Part shown: positions 8,616 through 16,570 of the stretch, in pieces | How the letters are laid out: the number at the start of each line of letters is the position of its first letter | How positions within the stretch are numbered: the stretch's first letter is position 1 | Assembly (NCBI GenBank): GCA_946803585.1 | Contig: CAMPEQ010000007.1 | Location: 156,451 to 220,450 of the forward strand | DNA length: 64,000 bases | Source: an uncultured Actinomycetes bacterium | GTDB taxonomy: Bacteria; Actinomycetota; Actinomycetes; S36-B12; UBA10799 | Direction: 5' to 3' | Program-made: the position numbers and the translations under genes | Notes under the pieces: model-generated | Seen by the model: only the letters and a program-made list of their open reading frames with translations | The model's database searches: none | What the model was told of the DNA's origin: nothing

Positions 8616-10769
8616 GTGACCAACCCGCTGAGCGACCTCGATCCGCAACAACGCAGTGCCATCGCCTCAGACGCGCGCTTTCTACGTATCCTGGCTGGCG
8701 CTGGGACGGGTAAGACAACCACACTGACCCGCCGCGTCGCACATACAATTTCTGCTCATGAGCTGCGCCCCGATCGCGCACTTCTTCTCACCTTCACACG
8801 GCGTGCCGCCCGGGAGATGGTTCATCGAGTGGAGTTACTTCTGGATAGAAATGAGAACGTAGAGCGTGGCGCTGACGATGCGGTAACCAGCCGGTACGCG
8901 CGAACAACCCCCCGGAATCGGATCGCAGGCGGAACGTTCCACTCCATGGCACACCGAATACTGCGGCAGAACGCGGCTGCCGTTGGGCTCTCTCAAGGTT
9001 TCGGAGTTCTTGATCCATCGGACTCCGCTGACCTATTCGATCTCATAAGAGATGACCACGCATCGACAGCGGTTATGAGACGCCGGATCCCGCGTAAATC
9101 GACGCTGGTAGACATCTACAGTCGCGCAGTCAACACATCTGAGACAGTCTCCGAGGTCCTTGGATCGATCGCTCCGTGGGCTCGTGAGGACAGCGAGATG
9201 ATCGCCGACATCTGCCGCAACTATGTCGAACGCAAAGGTGCACTTGGGGTATTGGATTTCGATGATCTCCTGCTCTACTGGCTGCAACTACTGCGCGACG
9301 AGCGGTTCCGTGCCACCATCGCAGGCAGATTTGATCATGTATTCGTCGACGAGTACCAAGACGTCAACTCACTACAAGTTCGATTATTGAAAGCGATGAC
9401 CCAAGACCACCAACACCTGACAGTCGTCGGGGACGATGCGCAGGCCATCTATTCCTTTCGTGGAGCTAGTCCACGTCATATTCTCGACTTCGAGTCCGAC
9501 TTCTCTGGAGCACAAACGACAGTGCTCGAACATAACTACCGATCCACTCAGCACATCCTCAACGTCGCCAACGCGATTGGGGAGCCAGCGCCTCGCGGCT
9601 TCACCACAAAGCTAGTCGCCCAACCTACGGCTTCGGACGCAACAACCCCACCGCATATCGTGCGATGCGCCGACGAGGACGGCCAGTCCGACGCTGTCTG
9701 CGAGCGCATCCTCGAGCTCCGTGAACACGGAGTCGCACTCAAGGAACAGGTAGTTCTCGTTCGTGCCGCACACCACAGTTCACGTTTGGAACTCGAGCTC
9801 TCGGCCCGCGGTATTCCCTTTGTGAAGTATGGCGGCCTCAAGTACTTGGACACCGCGCATGTGAAGGACCTGCTAGCCGCATTCCGGCTCGCAGACAACG
9901 CAAACGACGAGTTGGCATGGTTCCGGGTTCTTCAGCTTCTACCTGGAGTCGGCCCGGCTACAGCACGTAGAGCCGCTAAAGCCCTTGGGGTAGCGCAGTT
10001 TGTACCGGAGCAACCGTCGGCCGCTAGAAGGAAGGAAGGGAGCCGAGCCGAGAAAAATGCGCAGTTCGAGGTGCTTCAGCTATGGCCTGCAGCCCGTAAG
10101 CAACTACCGCTTGCAGTGCGTGGTCCTGCTGACGAGGTAGTGGCAAGTTTAGTCCGCGAGCCGGAAGAGACCCTCGCGGCTCATGGTGACCGAATCCGCC
10201 GCAGCATCGCACCGCTAGTTGAGCAGAAGTATGACGATGGCACCTCGCGAATTCACGACCTCACCGCATTGGTTGATGCGACGGCATCGGCAAGTCGGCT
10301 CTCAGAAGTGGCGACCGACTTCGCTCTGGACCCACCAAGCTCGACTGGTGATCTCGCTGGCCCTCCCGTCGTAGATGAGGATTGGCTCGTCATATCCACG
10401 ATCCACAGCGCGAAGGGCCTCGAGTTCGACGCAACGCATCTAATCCACGCTGCCGATGGCAACATTCCGCTCGACATGTCCCTGAAAGATCCCGATGGTC
10501 TTGAGGAAGAACGACGGTTGTTCTATGTCGCAGCCACACGGGCGCGCTCATACTTGGCCGTGTACGTTCCACTGCGATTCCACGTCAATCGTCACGCTCA
10601 CGACGATCGACACATTTGGGCACAGCCCTCGCGTTTTCTCTCCGGATCCGTCGCCCAGACCTTTGATGAGATCACCCATTTGCGGCCACAAGACATGGGA
10701 GTAATCGATCTACCCGTAATCGACGCGCCGGGTGCAGTTGGTGCGGAATTACAGGACCTCTGGCGATAG
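8616..10769 (+). CDS. UvrD/PcrA-like SF1 DNA helicase
   Basis: A 717-residue helicase with motif I AGAGTGKT (27-34), a Q-motif-like LDPQQRSAI just before it, motif II VDEYQDVN near residue 245, VVGDDAQAIYSFRGA shortly after, and STIHSAKGLEFD in the C-terminal part. This is the 3'-to-5' UvrD/Rep/PcrA architecture used in excision repair, fork restart and removal of bound proteins. There is no HRDC or nuclease domain. The GTG start has a TANNNT box 6 bases upstream and no Shine-Dalgarno, so it may be leaderless. It is the third helicase in a row. Whether it is UvrD1, a UvrD2 relative or an extra paralogue cannot be decided here. Confidence 0.87.
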   Translation: MTNPLSDLDPQQRSAIASDARFLRILAGAGTGKTTTLTRRVAHTISAHELRPDRALLLTFTRRAAREMVHRVELLLDRNENVERGADDAVTSRYARTTPRNRIAGGTFHSMAHRILRQNAAAVGLSQGFGVLDPSDSADLFDLIRDDHASTAVMRRRIPRKSTLVDIYSRAVNTSETVSEVLGSIAPWAREDSEMIADICRNYVERKGALGVLDFDDLLLYWLQLLRDERFRATIAGRFDHVFVDEYQDVNSLQVRLLKAMTQDHQHLTVVGDDAQAIYSFRGASPRHILDFESDFSGAQTTVLEHNYRSTQHILNVANAIGEPAPRGFTTKLVAQPTASDATTPPHIVRCADEDGQSDAVCERILELREHGVALKEQVVLVRAAHHSSRLELELSARGIPFVKYGGLKYLDTAHVKDLLAAFRLADNANDELAWFRVLQLLPGVGPATARRAAKALGVAQFVPEQPSAARRKEGSRAEKNAQFEVLQLWPAARKQLPLAVRGPADEVVASLVREPEETLAAHGDRIRRSIAPLVEQKYDDGTSRIHDLTALVDATASASRLSEVATDFALDPPSSTGDLAGPPVVDEDWLVISTIHSAKGLEFDATHLIHAADGNIPLDMSLKDPDGLEEERRLFYVAATRARSYLAVYVPLRFHVNRHAHDDRHIWAQPSRFLSGSVAQTFDEITHLRPQDMGVIDLPVIDAPGAVGAELQDLWR

Positions 10770-10795
10770 CAGTTCTTGTTCCAACTGTTGATCGC

Positions 10796-10811
10796 CTCAC
10801 GACTCCGTGAG
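10796..10811 (+). terminator. Possible hairpin terminator after the UvrD-like gene
   Basis: CTCACG (10796-10801) and CGTGAG (10806-10811) form a perfect 6-base stem with an ACTC loop. It lies 27 bases after the helicase stop and is followed by the palindrome TCGGCCGGCCGA. There is no T-run, so this is a weak call. Confidence 0.3.
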
Positions 10812-10912
10812 CTCGGCCGGCCGAATGGCTCTCGATCGCCGAGCAATCGGTGCCCCTAACAGGCAAGGATGGCGGCAACACCGTCCAATCCTCTAGTCAT
10901 CAAGGCGGATAC

Positions 10913-11923
10913 ATGAGTACTCACGAGTCAATTGACCGCAACGGAACCGATATTGGTATCGAAGCTGTTATGGACCTTTCCGACATTATCGCGAGTCTGC
11001 AGGATCTCTCCGATGATGAGTTGAAGCTCAAGGGAATGGCCGTTGAGGGCACTCTTGATGAGATGGACGATCCAGTACTACTCGGGCCTGATGGCACCCC
11101 AGTGAATACGTGGAAAGAGGACTACCCATACCAGGAGCGGATGGGTCGCCACGAGTACGAAGTCACCAAACGACTTCTACAGATTGAGTTGCTCAAAGTC
11201 CAAAGTTGGGTCAATGAGACCGGCAAGCGGATAGTCATGGTTTTTGAAGGACGCGACGCAGCCGGCAAGGGTGGCACCATCAAGCGATTCATGGAGCACA
11301 TGAACCCTCGTGGCGCCCGAGTGGTCGCGCTGAATAAGCCCACCAAGGAAGAAAGCACCCAGTGGTACTTCCAGCGCTATATCAAGCACCTGCCAAGCGC
11401 TAGCGAGATCGTGCTCTTCGATAGATCTTGGTACAACCGAGCGGGTGTGGAACGCGTCATGGGTTTCTGCTCCGATCAGGAGTATCAGGAGTTCATGGAG
11501 CAAACTCCCGAGTTCGAGAAGATGCTGACCAGTAGCGGGGTGATTCTCTTCAAGTTCTGGTTCTCCGTCGGCCGCAAGGAACAACTAACCCGATTCACCA
11601 TCCGACGGATCGACCCAGTTCGTCAGTGGAAGCTCAGCCCCATGGACTTGGCGTCGCTGGACTTGTGGGACGACTACTCAAAAGCGAAGTCAGAAATGAT
11701 CGCTTACACCGATACCGAGAATGCGCCGTGGACCGTCGTGCGAAGTAACGACAAGAAGCGGGGACGAGTCGAGGCAATGCGCTGGGTCCTTTACAACTTG
11801 GACTACCCCGGCAAGGACGAGAGCGTCATTGGTACCCCCGATCCCTACATTGTCGGTCCACCAGAGGTGGTCTACGAACATGAGGAATCTCCAGAGCCAC
11901 CCATCGAGTTCGTCGAGGGATAG
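10913..11923 (+). CDS. ppk2: Polyphosphate kinase 2 (PPK2)
   Basis: A 336-residue PPK2-family kinase, which uses polyphosphate to phosphorylate nucleotides or works in reverse. Motif I GRDAAGKGG (113-121) is the phosphate-binding loop, and DRSWYNR (169-175) belongs to the catalytic core and lid. The open frame runs further upstream, but the ATG at 10913 is preceded by AAGGCGG at proper spacing and is preferred over 10850. The N-terminal 75 residues before the kinase core are acidic, as in actinobacterial members. It stands just before the phospholipid acyltransferase operon. Whether it uses GDP/ADP or AMP cannot be told; the single-domain layout fits class I or III. Confidence 0.9.
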   Translation: MSTHESIDRNGTDIGIEAVMDLSDIIASLQDLSDDELKLKGMAVEGTLDEMDDPVLLGPDGTPVNTWKEDYPYQERMGRHEYEVTKRLLQIELLKVQSWVNETGKRIVMVFEGRDAAGKGGTIKRFMEHMNPRGARVVALNKPTKEESTQWYFQRYIKHLPSASEIVLFDRSWYNRAGVERVMGFCSDQEYQEFMEQTPEFEKMLTSSGVILFKFWFSVGRKEQLTRFTIRRIDPVRQWKLSPMDLASLDLWDDYSKAKSEMIAYTDTENAPWTVVRSNDKKRGRVEAMRWVLYNLDYPGKDESVIGTPDPYIVGPPEVVYEHEESPEPPIEFVEG

Positions 11924-12034
11924 CACACGAGATCTACCACCTAGAGCAACGGTGCTCGGGTGAACTAATCAGCTAAACACCCCTTCTACTGGCTAGGGTT
12001 GCGCCGGTAAGGACGACTGACTGGAGGACTCATC

Positions 12035-13852
12035 GTGCCCACCCACGTTGATCGGCGCGGTATTCACCACACCGATTTCTCGGACGAGATTATGGACTCG
12101 GAGAAGTTTCAGCGCACTATGGCTGAGCTCGCGACCGCGACAGATCGCTCGATCGCCGATATTGAGAGCGAGTGCAAGGAAGACTTCGAAGAGATCGCAT
12201 CCACTCAGCGGGATTGGGCTGTCAGCACGTGGGACAAGCTTTCTCGTTGGCTAGGCCGGGCGTACAAGCTCGATGTCGATGACGAGCAGATCGCCAGGAT
12301 TGCCGAACTCAACGAGAACTCGACGTTGGTGTTTCTGCCGAATCACCGGTCCTACCTGGATCCGCTTATCCTGCGCTCCGCCTTGGAAAAGCATGGCTTC
12401 CCGCCGAATCACGTCCTTGGTGGCGTCAACCTCTCCTTCTTCCCGATGGGTTCAATCGCTCGCCGCAACGGAACCGTCTTTATTCGTCGCGAGTTCAAGG
12501 ATGACGATGTCTACAAGGCCTGTCTGAAGGCCTACATGGGCTACCTCGTCGACGAAGAGCAGAACATGGAGTGGTACATCGAAGGTGGCCGTACCCGCAC
12601 CGGAAAGCTCCGTCCACCGCGCATGGGAATCCTGAGCTACCTGCTAGACGCGTTCGACAAGGACGCTGGCAAGGATGTGTTAATCGTCCCGGTGTTCGTC
12701 GGTTACGACCAGCAGTACGAGGTCGGCGCGATCTCCGCTGAGGAGCAGGGCGCCAAGAAGTCCCCGGAGAGCATCAGCTGGCTTATCAAGTTCGCTCGCG
12801 CGCAGACAGTCCGGCGTGGCCGCGCGCATCTGCGTTTTGGTGAGCCACTCTCCGTCTCGGACGCCCTTGCCGAGACCAGGGAATCGACTGACTCTGACGA
12901 TGCGCGCCTGGCTGTCCCGAAGATCGCTTTCGAGGTTATGCACCGCATCAATCAGGTCACTCCCATTATGCCGTCGGCACTGGTGACCTTTGGTCTACTC
13001 GACAACGAAGACCGGGCAATGACTGCCGATGAGGGTCGTCGCGTTATCGAGCCGCTTCTGCGCTACATCGAAGCCAGAGGTTTGGATCTTAGTGAAGATA
13101 TCGACCTGGCAGACTACGGCGGACTCTACGACGCGCTGCGGACCCTAGAACGTGAAGGCGTGATTCGTCGTTACACCGGCGGCGTCGAAGACGTTTACTG
13201 GATCGCGGAGAACCGCGCACATGAGGCTGCCTTCTACCGAAACACGCTCATTCACCATCTAATCAACCGAGCAATCGTTGAGGTGGCCCTCGTCAGGGTC
13301 TCGCAAGAGAAGCCAGCCGACATCGTTGAGGCCTCGTGGGAAGAGGCCGTACGCCTTCGCGACGTCTTGAAGTACGAGTTCTTCTTCCCTCGGACTCGGG
13401 AATACGCCGGCGAGATCGCGGCCGAGGTCGAACTCGAACTGCCGGGTTGGGAAGACGAGACATTCAGTGCAGATGATGTCATCCCGACGCTGAAACGAAG
13501 CCGGCTCTATGTGGCTCACCGGGTAATCGGCCCCTTCCTCGAGGCCTACGGAGTCTTGGCAGATCGACTTGAGCTTCGCGCCGACTCAGAAGAGATCGAC
13601 CGGGAAGAGATGATCCTGGAGTGCATCGGCGTGGCCCAGGCCCGCTGGTACCAGAAGGAACTCCACAGCCCGGAATCAATCTCACGTGATCTATTCAGTG
13701 GTGCCCTACAGCTCGCTGACAACCGGGGCCTGCTGACCCCTGGTGCTCCGAACCTAAAGGAGCGCCGAGAAGAATTTGCCCAAGAGTTCCGCGACGCCAT
13801 CTGCCGAGTTGACGTCATTAGGGCCTTTGCAGTCGAGGAGGAAGAAATCTGA
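12035..13852 (+). CDS. plsB: Glycerol-3-phosphate acyltransferase, PlsB-type
   Basis: A 605-residue acyltransferase that would put the first acyl chain on glycerol-3-phosphate (or dihydroxyacetone phosphate). The catalytic motif NHRSYLD (103-109, with His104 and Asp109) and the phosphate-binding block EGGRTRTGK (183-191) are intact. The size is shorter than E. coli PlsB but close to actinobacterial PlsB/DHAPAT-like enzymes. The GTG start follows a GGAGGA ribosome site. A TAGGGT box at 11994-11999 may be its promoter. Its stop overlaps the start of the HAD-PlsC gene by one base, making a two-step phosphatidate operon. Confidence 0.9.
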   Translation: MPTHVDRRGIHHTDFSDEIMDSEKFQRTMAELATATDRSIADIESECKEDFEEIASTQRDWAVSTWDKLSRWLGRAYKLDVDDEQIARIAELNENSTLVFLPNHRSYLDPLILRSALEKHGFPPNHVLGGVNLSFFPMGSIARRNGTVFIRREFKDDDVYKACLKAYMGYLVDEEQNMEWYIEGGRTRTGKLRPPRMGILSYLLDAFDKDAGKDVLIVPVFVGYDQQYEVGAISAEEQGAKKSPESISWLIKFARAQTVRRGRAHLRFGEPLSVSDALAETRESTDSDDARLAVPKIAFEVMHRINQVTPIMPSALVTFGLLDNEDRAMTADEGRRVIEPLLRYIEARGLDLSEDIDLADYGGLYDALRTLEREGVIRRYTGGVEDVYWIAENRAHEAAFYRNTLIHHLINRAIVEVALVRVSQEKPADIVEASWEEAVRLRDVLKYEFFFPRTREYAGEIAAEVELELPGWEDETFSADDVIPTLKRSRLYVAHRVIGPFLEAYGVLADRLELRADSEEIDREEMILECIGVAQARWYQKELHSPESISRDLFSGALQLADNRGLLTPGAPNLKERREEFAQEFRDAICRVDVIRAFAVEEEEI

Positions 13853-15288
13853 TGGCCGATATCAGTTGGATGATTGATGAGATTGAACGTGGCCCGCAGG
13901 GTCCCGAGGTTGGTGCATTCTTCGACTTCGATGGCACCCTCATCAACGGGTTCTCCGCCGCTCCCTACTTCCGCGCCAGAATCAAGGCACGCGATATCGA
14001 CGCCAAAGAGGTCATGCAGACCCTCATTGAGTCGGTGAACATCGAACGGCGGGGACATGACATCTCCCAGTTGATGGAGATCGCCGCGAACTCGCAAATG
14101 GGAAAGAGCGTCGACGATCTCCAAGACTTCGGCCGTCGACTTTTCACTAACAAGATCGCGGATATGGTCTACCCCGATTCACGCACGCTCATCGAAGCGC
14201 ACAAGAACGCCGGGCACACGGTCGTCATCGCGTCCTCGGCTACCTTGCCGCAGATCGAGGCGACTGCCGACGATCTAGGCGTTGACGACATTCTCTGCAC
14301 CGAGCTAGAGGTGGACGGCGAAGACCGCTACACCGGAAAGATCGGCGGACCGATTCGGTGGGGCGATGGTAAAGCTCAAGCAGTTATTGACTTCTCCGAA
14401 GAGCAGGGCATCAAGCTTAAGAACAGCTACTGCTACAGCAATGGCGCCGAAGATGTCCCGTTCCTTGAGACGGCCGGTTACCCCCGACCACTCAACCCCG
14501 ACGACGACCTAGTGAAGATTGCCAAAAAGAACGGGTGGCCCATCGCCCGCTTCCGTATGCCGCACCGACATAACCCCATCACGCTGGCCCGCAGTGCGGC
14601 GGCCGTTGGGTCCCTTGGTCTCGGTGTCGCTGCCGGTACCGCAACGGGACTATTGAACAACGATCGTCGAGTGGGTATGGGTGTCGCTGCGTCGGTCGGA
14701 TCTGATCTAGCCCTAGCAATGGCTGGGGTGAAGCTGAATGTTGTCGGTGAGGCGAATCTCTGGTCAGACCGACCATGCGTCTTCACTTTCAATCACCAGA
14801 GCCAGCTAGACATGCTGCTGCTGGGCGCGCTTCTACGCCGGGACTTCACCGCAGTAGCAAAGAAGCAGCTAGAGACTGATCCAATCTTTGCGCCTATCGG
14901 ATACCTGGCCGATGTTGCCTACGTAGATCGAGCGAACAGCACAGCTGCCAGAGAAGCCCTCGTCCCAGTTGTCGAGGCGCTGAAAGAAGGCCGTTCAATA
15001 GCGATCGCTCCGGAAGGCACCCGGTCACCAACTCCTCGCCTCCTACCCTTCAAGAAGGGCGCGTTCCACATGGCGATGCAAGCGGGTGTTCCGGTCGTTC
15101 CCATCGTGATGCGCAACGCTGGTGACCTAATGCGTCCGCATTCACTGGTTATCTCCGATGGCATTGTCGATGTCGCTGTCCTCAAACCAATCAGCTCAAA
15201 GACCTGGACACCGAAGAACATCGGTCGCCAAGCTGAGAAGGTTCGCGATCTCTATCTACAGACGATGGCGCACTGGCCGAGCAACTAG
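13852..15288 (+). CDS. plsC: HAD-IB phosphatase / 1-acyl-glycerol-3-phosphate acyltransferase fusion
   Basis: A 478-residue two-domain protein. The N-terminal half is a SerB-like HAD-IB phosphatase with DFDGT at 25-29. The C-terminal half is a PlsC acyltransferase with NHQSQLD near residue 314 and the EGTRSP block near 388. The two are joined by a hydrophobic stretch near residues 240-290 that may contact the membrane. The same fusion occurs in mycobacteria. The acyltransferase would make phosphatidate from the PlsB product; the phosphatase substrate is unsettled, lysophosphatidate or phosphatidate being natural candidates. Its ATG overlaps the plsB stop, so translation is coupled. Its stop overlaps a possible 38-codon gene. 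Confidence 0.9.
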   Translation: MADISWMIDEIERGPQGPEVGAFFDFDGTLINGFSAAPYFRARIKARDIDAKEVMQTLIESVNIERRGHDISQLMEIAANSQMGKSVDDLQDFGRRLFTNKIADMVYPDSRTLIEAHKNAGHTVVIASSATLPQIEATADDLGVDDILCTELEVDGEDRYTGKIGGPIRWGDGKAQAVIDFSEEQGIKLKNSYCYSNGAEDVPFLETAGYPRPLNPDDDLVKIAKKNGWPIARFRMPHRHNPITLARSAAAVGSLGLGVAAGTATGLLNNDRRVGMGVAASVGSDLALAMAGVKLNVVGEANLWSDRPCVFTFNHQSQLDMLLLGALLRRDFTAVAKKQLETDPIFAPIGYLADVAYVDRANSTAAREALVPVVEALKEGRSIAIAPEGTRSPTPRLLPFKKGAFHMAMQAGVPVVPIVMRNAGDLMRPHSLVISDGIVDVAVLKPISSKTWTPKNIGRQAEKVRDLYLQTMAHWPSN

Positions 15289-15404
15289 TGCCAGCCCACG
15301 AGGACGTTCTTGCTAGCGGTGTGTGGAACCGTTCGGAACACAACTCCGATGGCATGCGCCGAACACTGGAAGCGATGAGACATGACCTAGAAGAGGACAA
15401 GTAG
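15288..15404 (+). CDS. Possible 38-residue small protein coupled to plsC
   Basis: A GTG at 15288 shares its G with the plsC stop (TAGTG). It opens 38 codons ending in TAG at 15402-15404, just before the convergent acyltransferase gene. The product would be hydrophilic, with an acidic helix-like C-terminus (MRHDLEEDK). The stop/start overlap is the same coupling used between plsB and plsC, and the frame fills the gap almost exactly. No homologue is recognised; it may be chance. Confidence 0.3.
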   Translation: MPAHEDVLASGVWNRSEHNSDGMRRTLEAMRHDLEEDK

Positions 15405-15405
15405 C

Positions 15406-16200
15406 CTAGGTAGGACGCTGATCCGCCTCAGCTTGAGCTTTCTTCTCGGCCCGTCGAGCTCGGCGCGCCTCATCCGCAGCATCGTCCTCAGCCTTGGCCT
15501 GCTCCAGTGTCGGAGCGGTTCCACCAAGCTTCGCGGGCATCCACCACCGATCTTCGTCGCTTTCTGGCTTGTCGGGATAGCGGGCGATCGTCTGGGCCAA
15601 CAGGTCCTCAAGAGCACGACGAAGTGCAGCAGTTACCTCTACGGGATCGTCGTCAGGAGTCGGGTGCATCGGCTCACCAATGGTGATTGCGATCCGCGTC
15701 TTGCGCCGCGCAGACCGCGGTGTGCCTTTGCTCATCATCCGCTGCCCGCCCCACACAACCATCGGGATGAGCGGAACGTCCGCGTCTTGAGCAAGCCGAG
15801 CCGCCCCAGATTTCAGGTCCTTGATCTCGAAGGCACGACTGATCGTCGCCTCCGGGAACACCCCAATGACCTCGCCACTTCGAAGGGCACCGAGGGCGTC
15901 ATCGAACGATTGCGCACCAGCGGAGCGATCAACGGGAATGTGGTGCATCCCGCGCATCAGTGGTCCGGCCACTTTGTTGGTGAAAACGGAGTCCTTGGCC
16001 ATGAATCGAACGAGGCGTTTTGACTCATCGGCACCCAAGCCAACGAAGATGAAGTCCAGATATGACACGTGGTTGCTCGCCAAGACAGCGCCTCCGGTTG
16101 CGGGAACATTCTCGGCCCCCACGATGTCGAACTTCAACCCAAGAAGTTTGAAGGCGACTCTTGCGCTCGCGATGACTGGTGGATACACAACTTCTGCCAT
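15406..16200 (-). CDS. 1-acyl-sn-glycerol-3-phosphate acyltransferase (PlsC family)
   Basis: About 264 residues. The motif NHVSYLD (His44, Asp49) and the later FPEATISR block, which replaces the common EGTRS, define a PlsC-like lysophospholipid acyltransferase. The last 35 residues are rich in Lys, Ala and Glu and probably form a helix. An in-frame ATG at 16266 would add 22 residues, but the conserved part begins at the ATG at 16200 and neither start has a good ribosome site. It is convergent with the plsB-plsC operon, so this locus holds two PlsC-type enzymes. They may differ in acyl or head-group preference. Confidence 0.85.
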   Translation of the reverse strand: MAEVVYPPVIASARVAFKLLGLKFDIVGAENVPATGGAVLASNHVSYLDFIFVGLGADESKRLVRFMAKDSVFTNKVAGPLMRGMHHIPVDRSAGAQSFDDALGALRSGEVIGVFPEATISRAFEIKDLKSGAARLAQDADVPLIPMVVWGGQRMMSKGTPRSARRKTRIAITIGEPMHPTPDDDPVEVTAALRRALEDLLAQTIARYPDKPESDEDRWWMPAKLGGTAPTLEQAKAEDDAADEARRARRAEKKAQAEADQRPT

Positions 16201-16284
16201 CTGTTCACCATATTCCCCACGCCGAGCGCCGCGCAATTCCCAGGTTCCGGTGGCAATGACCGACATTGGTGCTAACTAACGCCC

Positions 16285-16290
16285 TACACT
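16285..16290 (+). promoter_or_regulatory. TANNNT -10 box, near-leaderless (small membrane protein)
   Basis: TACACT lies 7 bases before the GTG at 16298, and no ribosome site is seen between. Transcription would begin at or just before the start codon. Confidence 0.4.
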
Positions 16291-16297
16291 CTGATTC

Positions 16298-16564
16298 GTG
16301 CCTTGTTTTGTAGCTCTCTTCGCGCTCATTTCCCCACGACTCGCACTTGCGCTGCTCTTTCTGTTTACGGATCGAATGACGCTGGCGTTCCAATCCGGCT
16401 GGATCGGAATCATTGGATTCCTCTTCTTGCCGTGGACCGCTCTCGCTTGGGTAATCTGCTATGCGCCGATCTTCGGCGTTTCCGGCTTCGGTTGGTTCAT
16501 CGTTGCCTTGGGCTTCATCGCTGATATCGGCTCGTATGCCAGTAGCAAGACCGCTCGCTCGTAA
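16298..16564 (+). CDS. Small membrane protein of unknown function
   Basis: An 88-residue hydrophobic protein with two or three membrane segments separated by a short polar loop (FTDRMTLAFQSG) and a polar C-terminus ending in basic residues. It starts with GTG and has a TANNNT box 7 bases upstream, suggesting a leaderless transcript. It is divergent from the PlsC-like gene and convergent with the SDR-DUF2867 gene. I do not recognise the family. Confidence 0.6.
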   Translation: MPCFVALFALISPRLALALLFLFTDRMTLAFQSGWIGIIGFLFLPWTALAWVICYAPIFGVSGFGWFIVALGFIADIGSYASSKTARS

Positions 16565-16570
16565 GAGCAC

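Noticed and set aside
4518-10769. The helicase run as a Gabija-, restriction- or DISARM-like defence island
   Set aside because: No OLD-type nuclease, methylase or restriction nuclease is present, and each gene fits a cellular repair or transcription role.
13546-14124. 192-codon minus-strand frame across the plsB-plsC junction
   Set aside because: It is antisense to two conserved overlapping genes and is Ser/Arg-rich without motifs.
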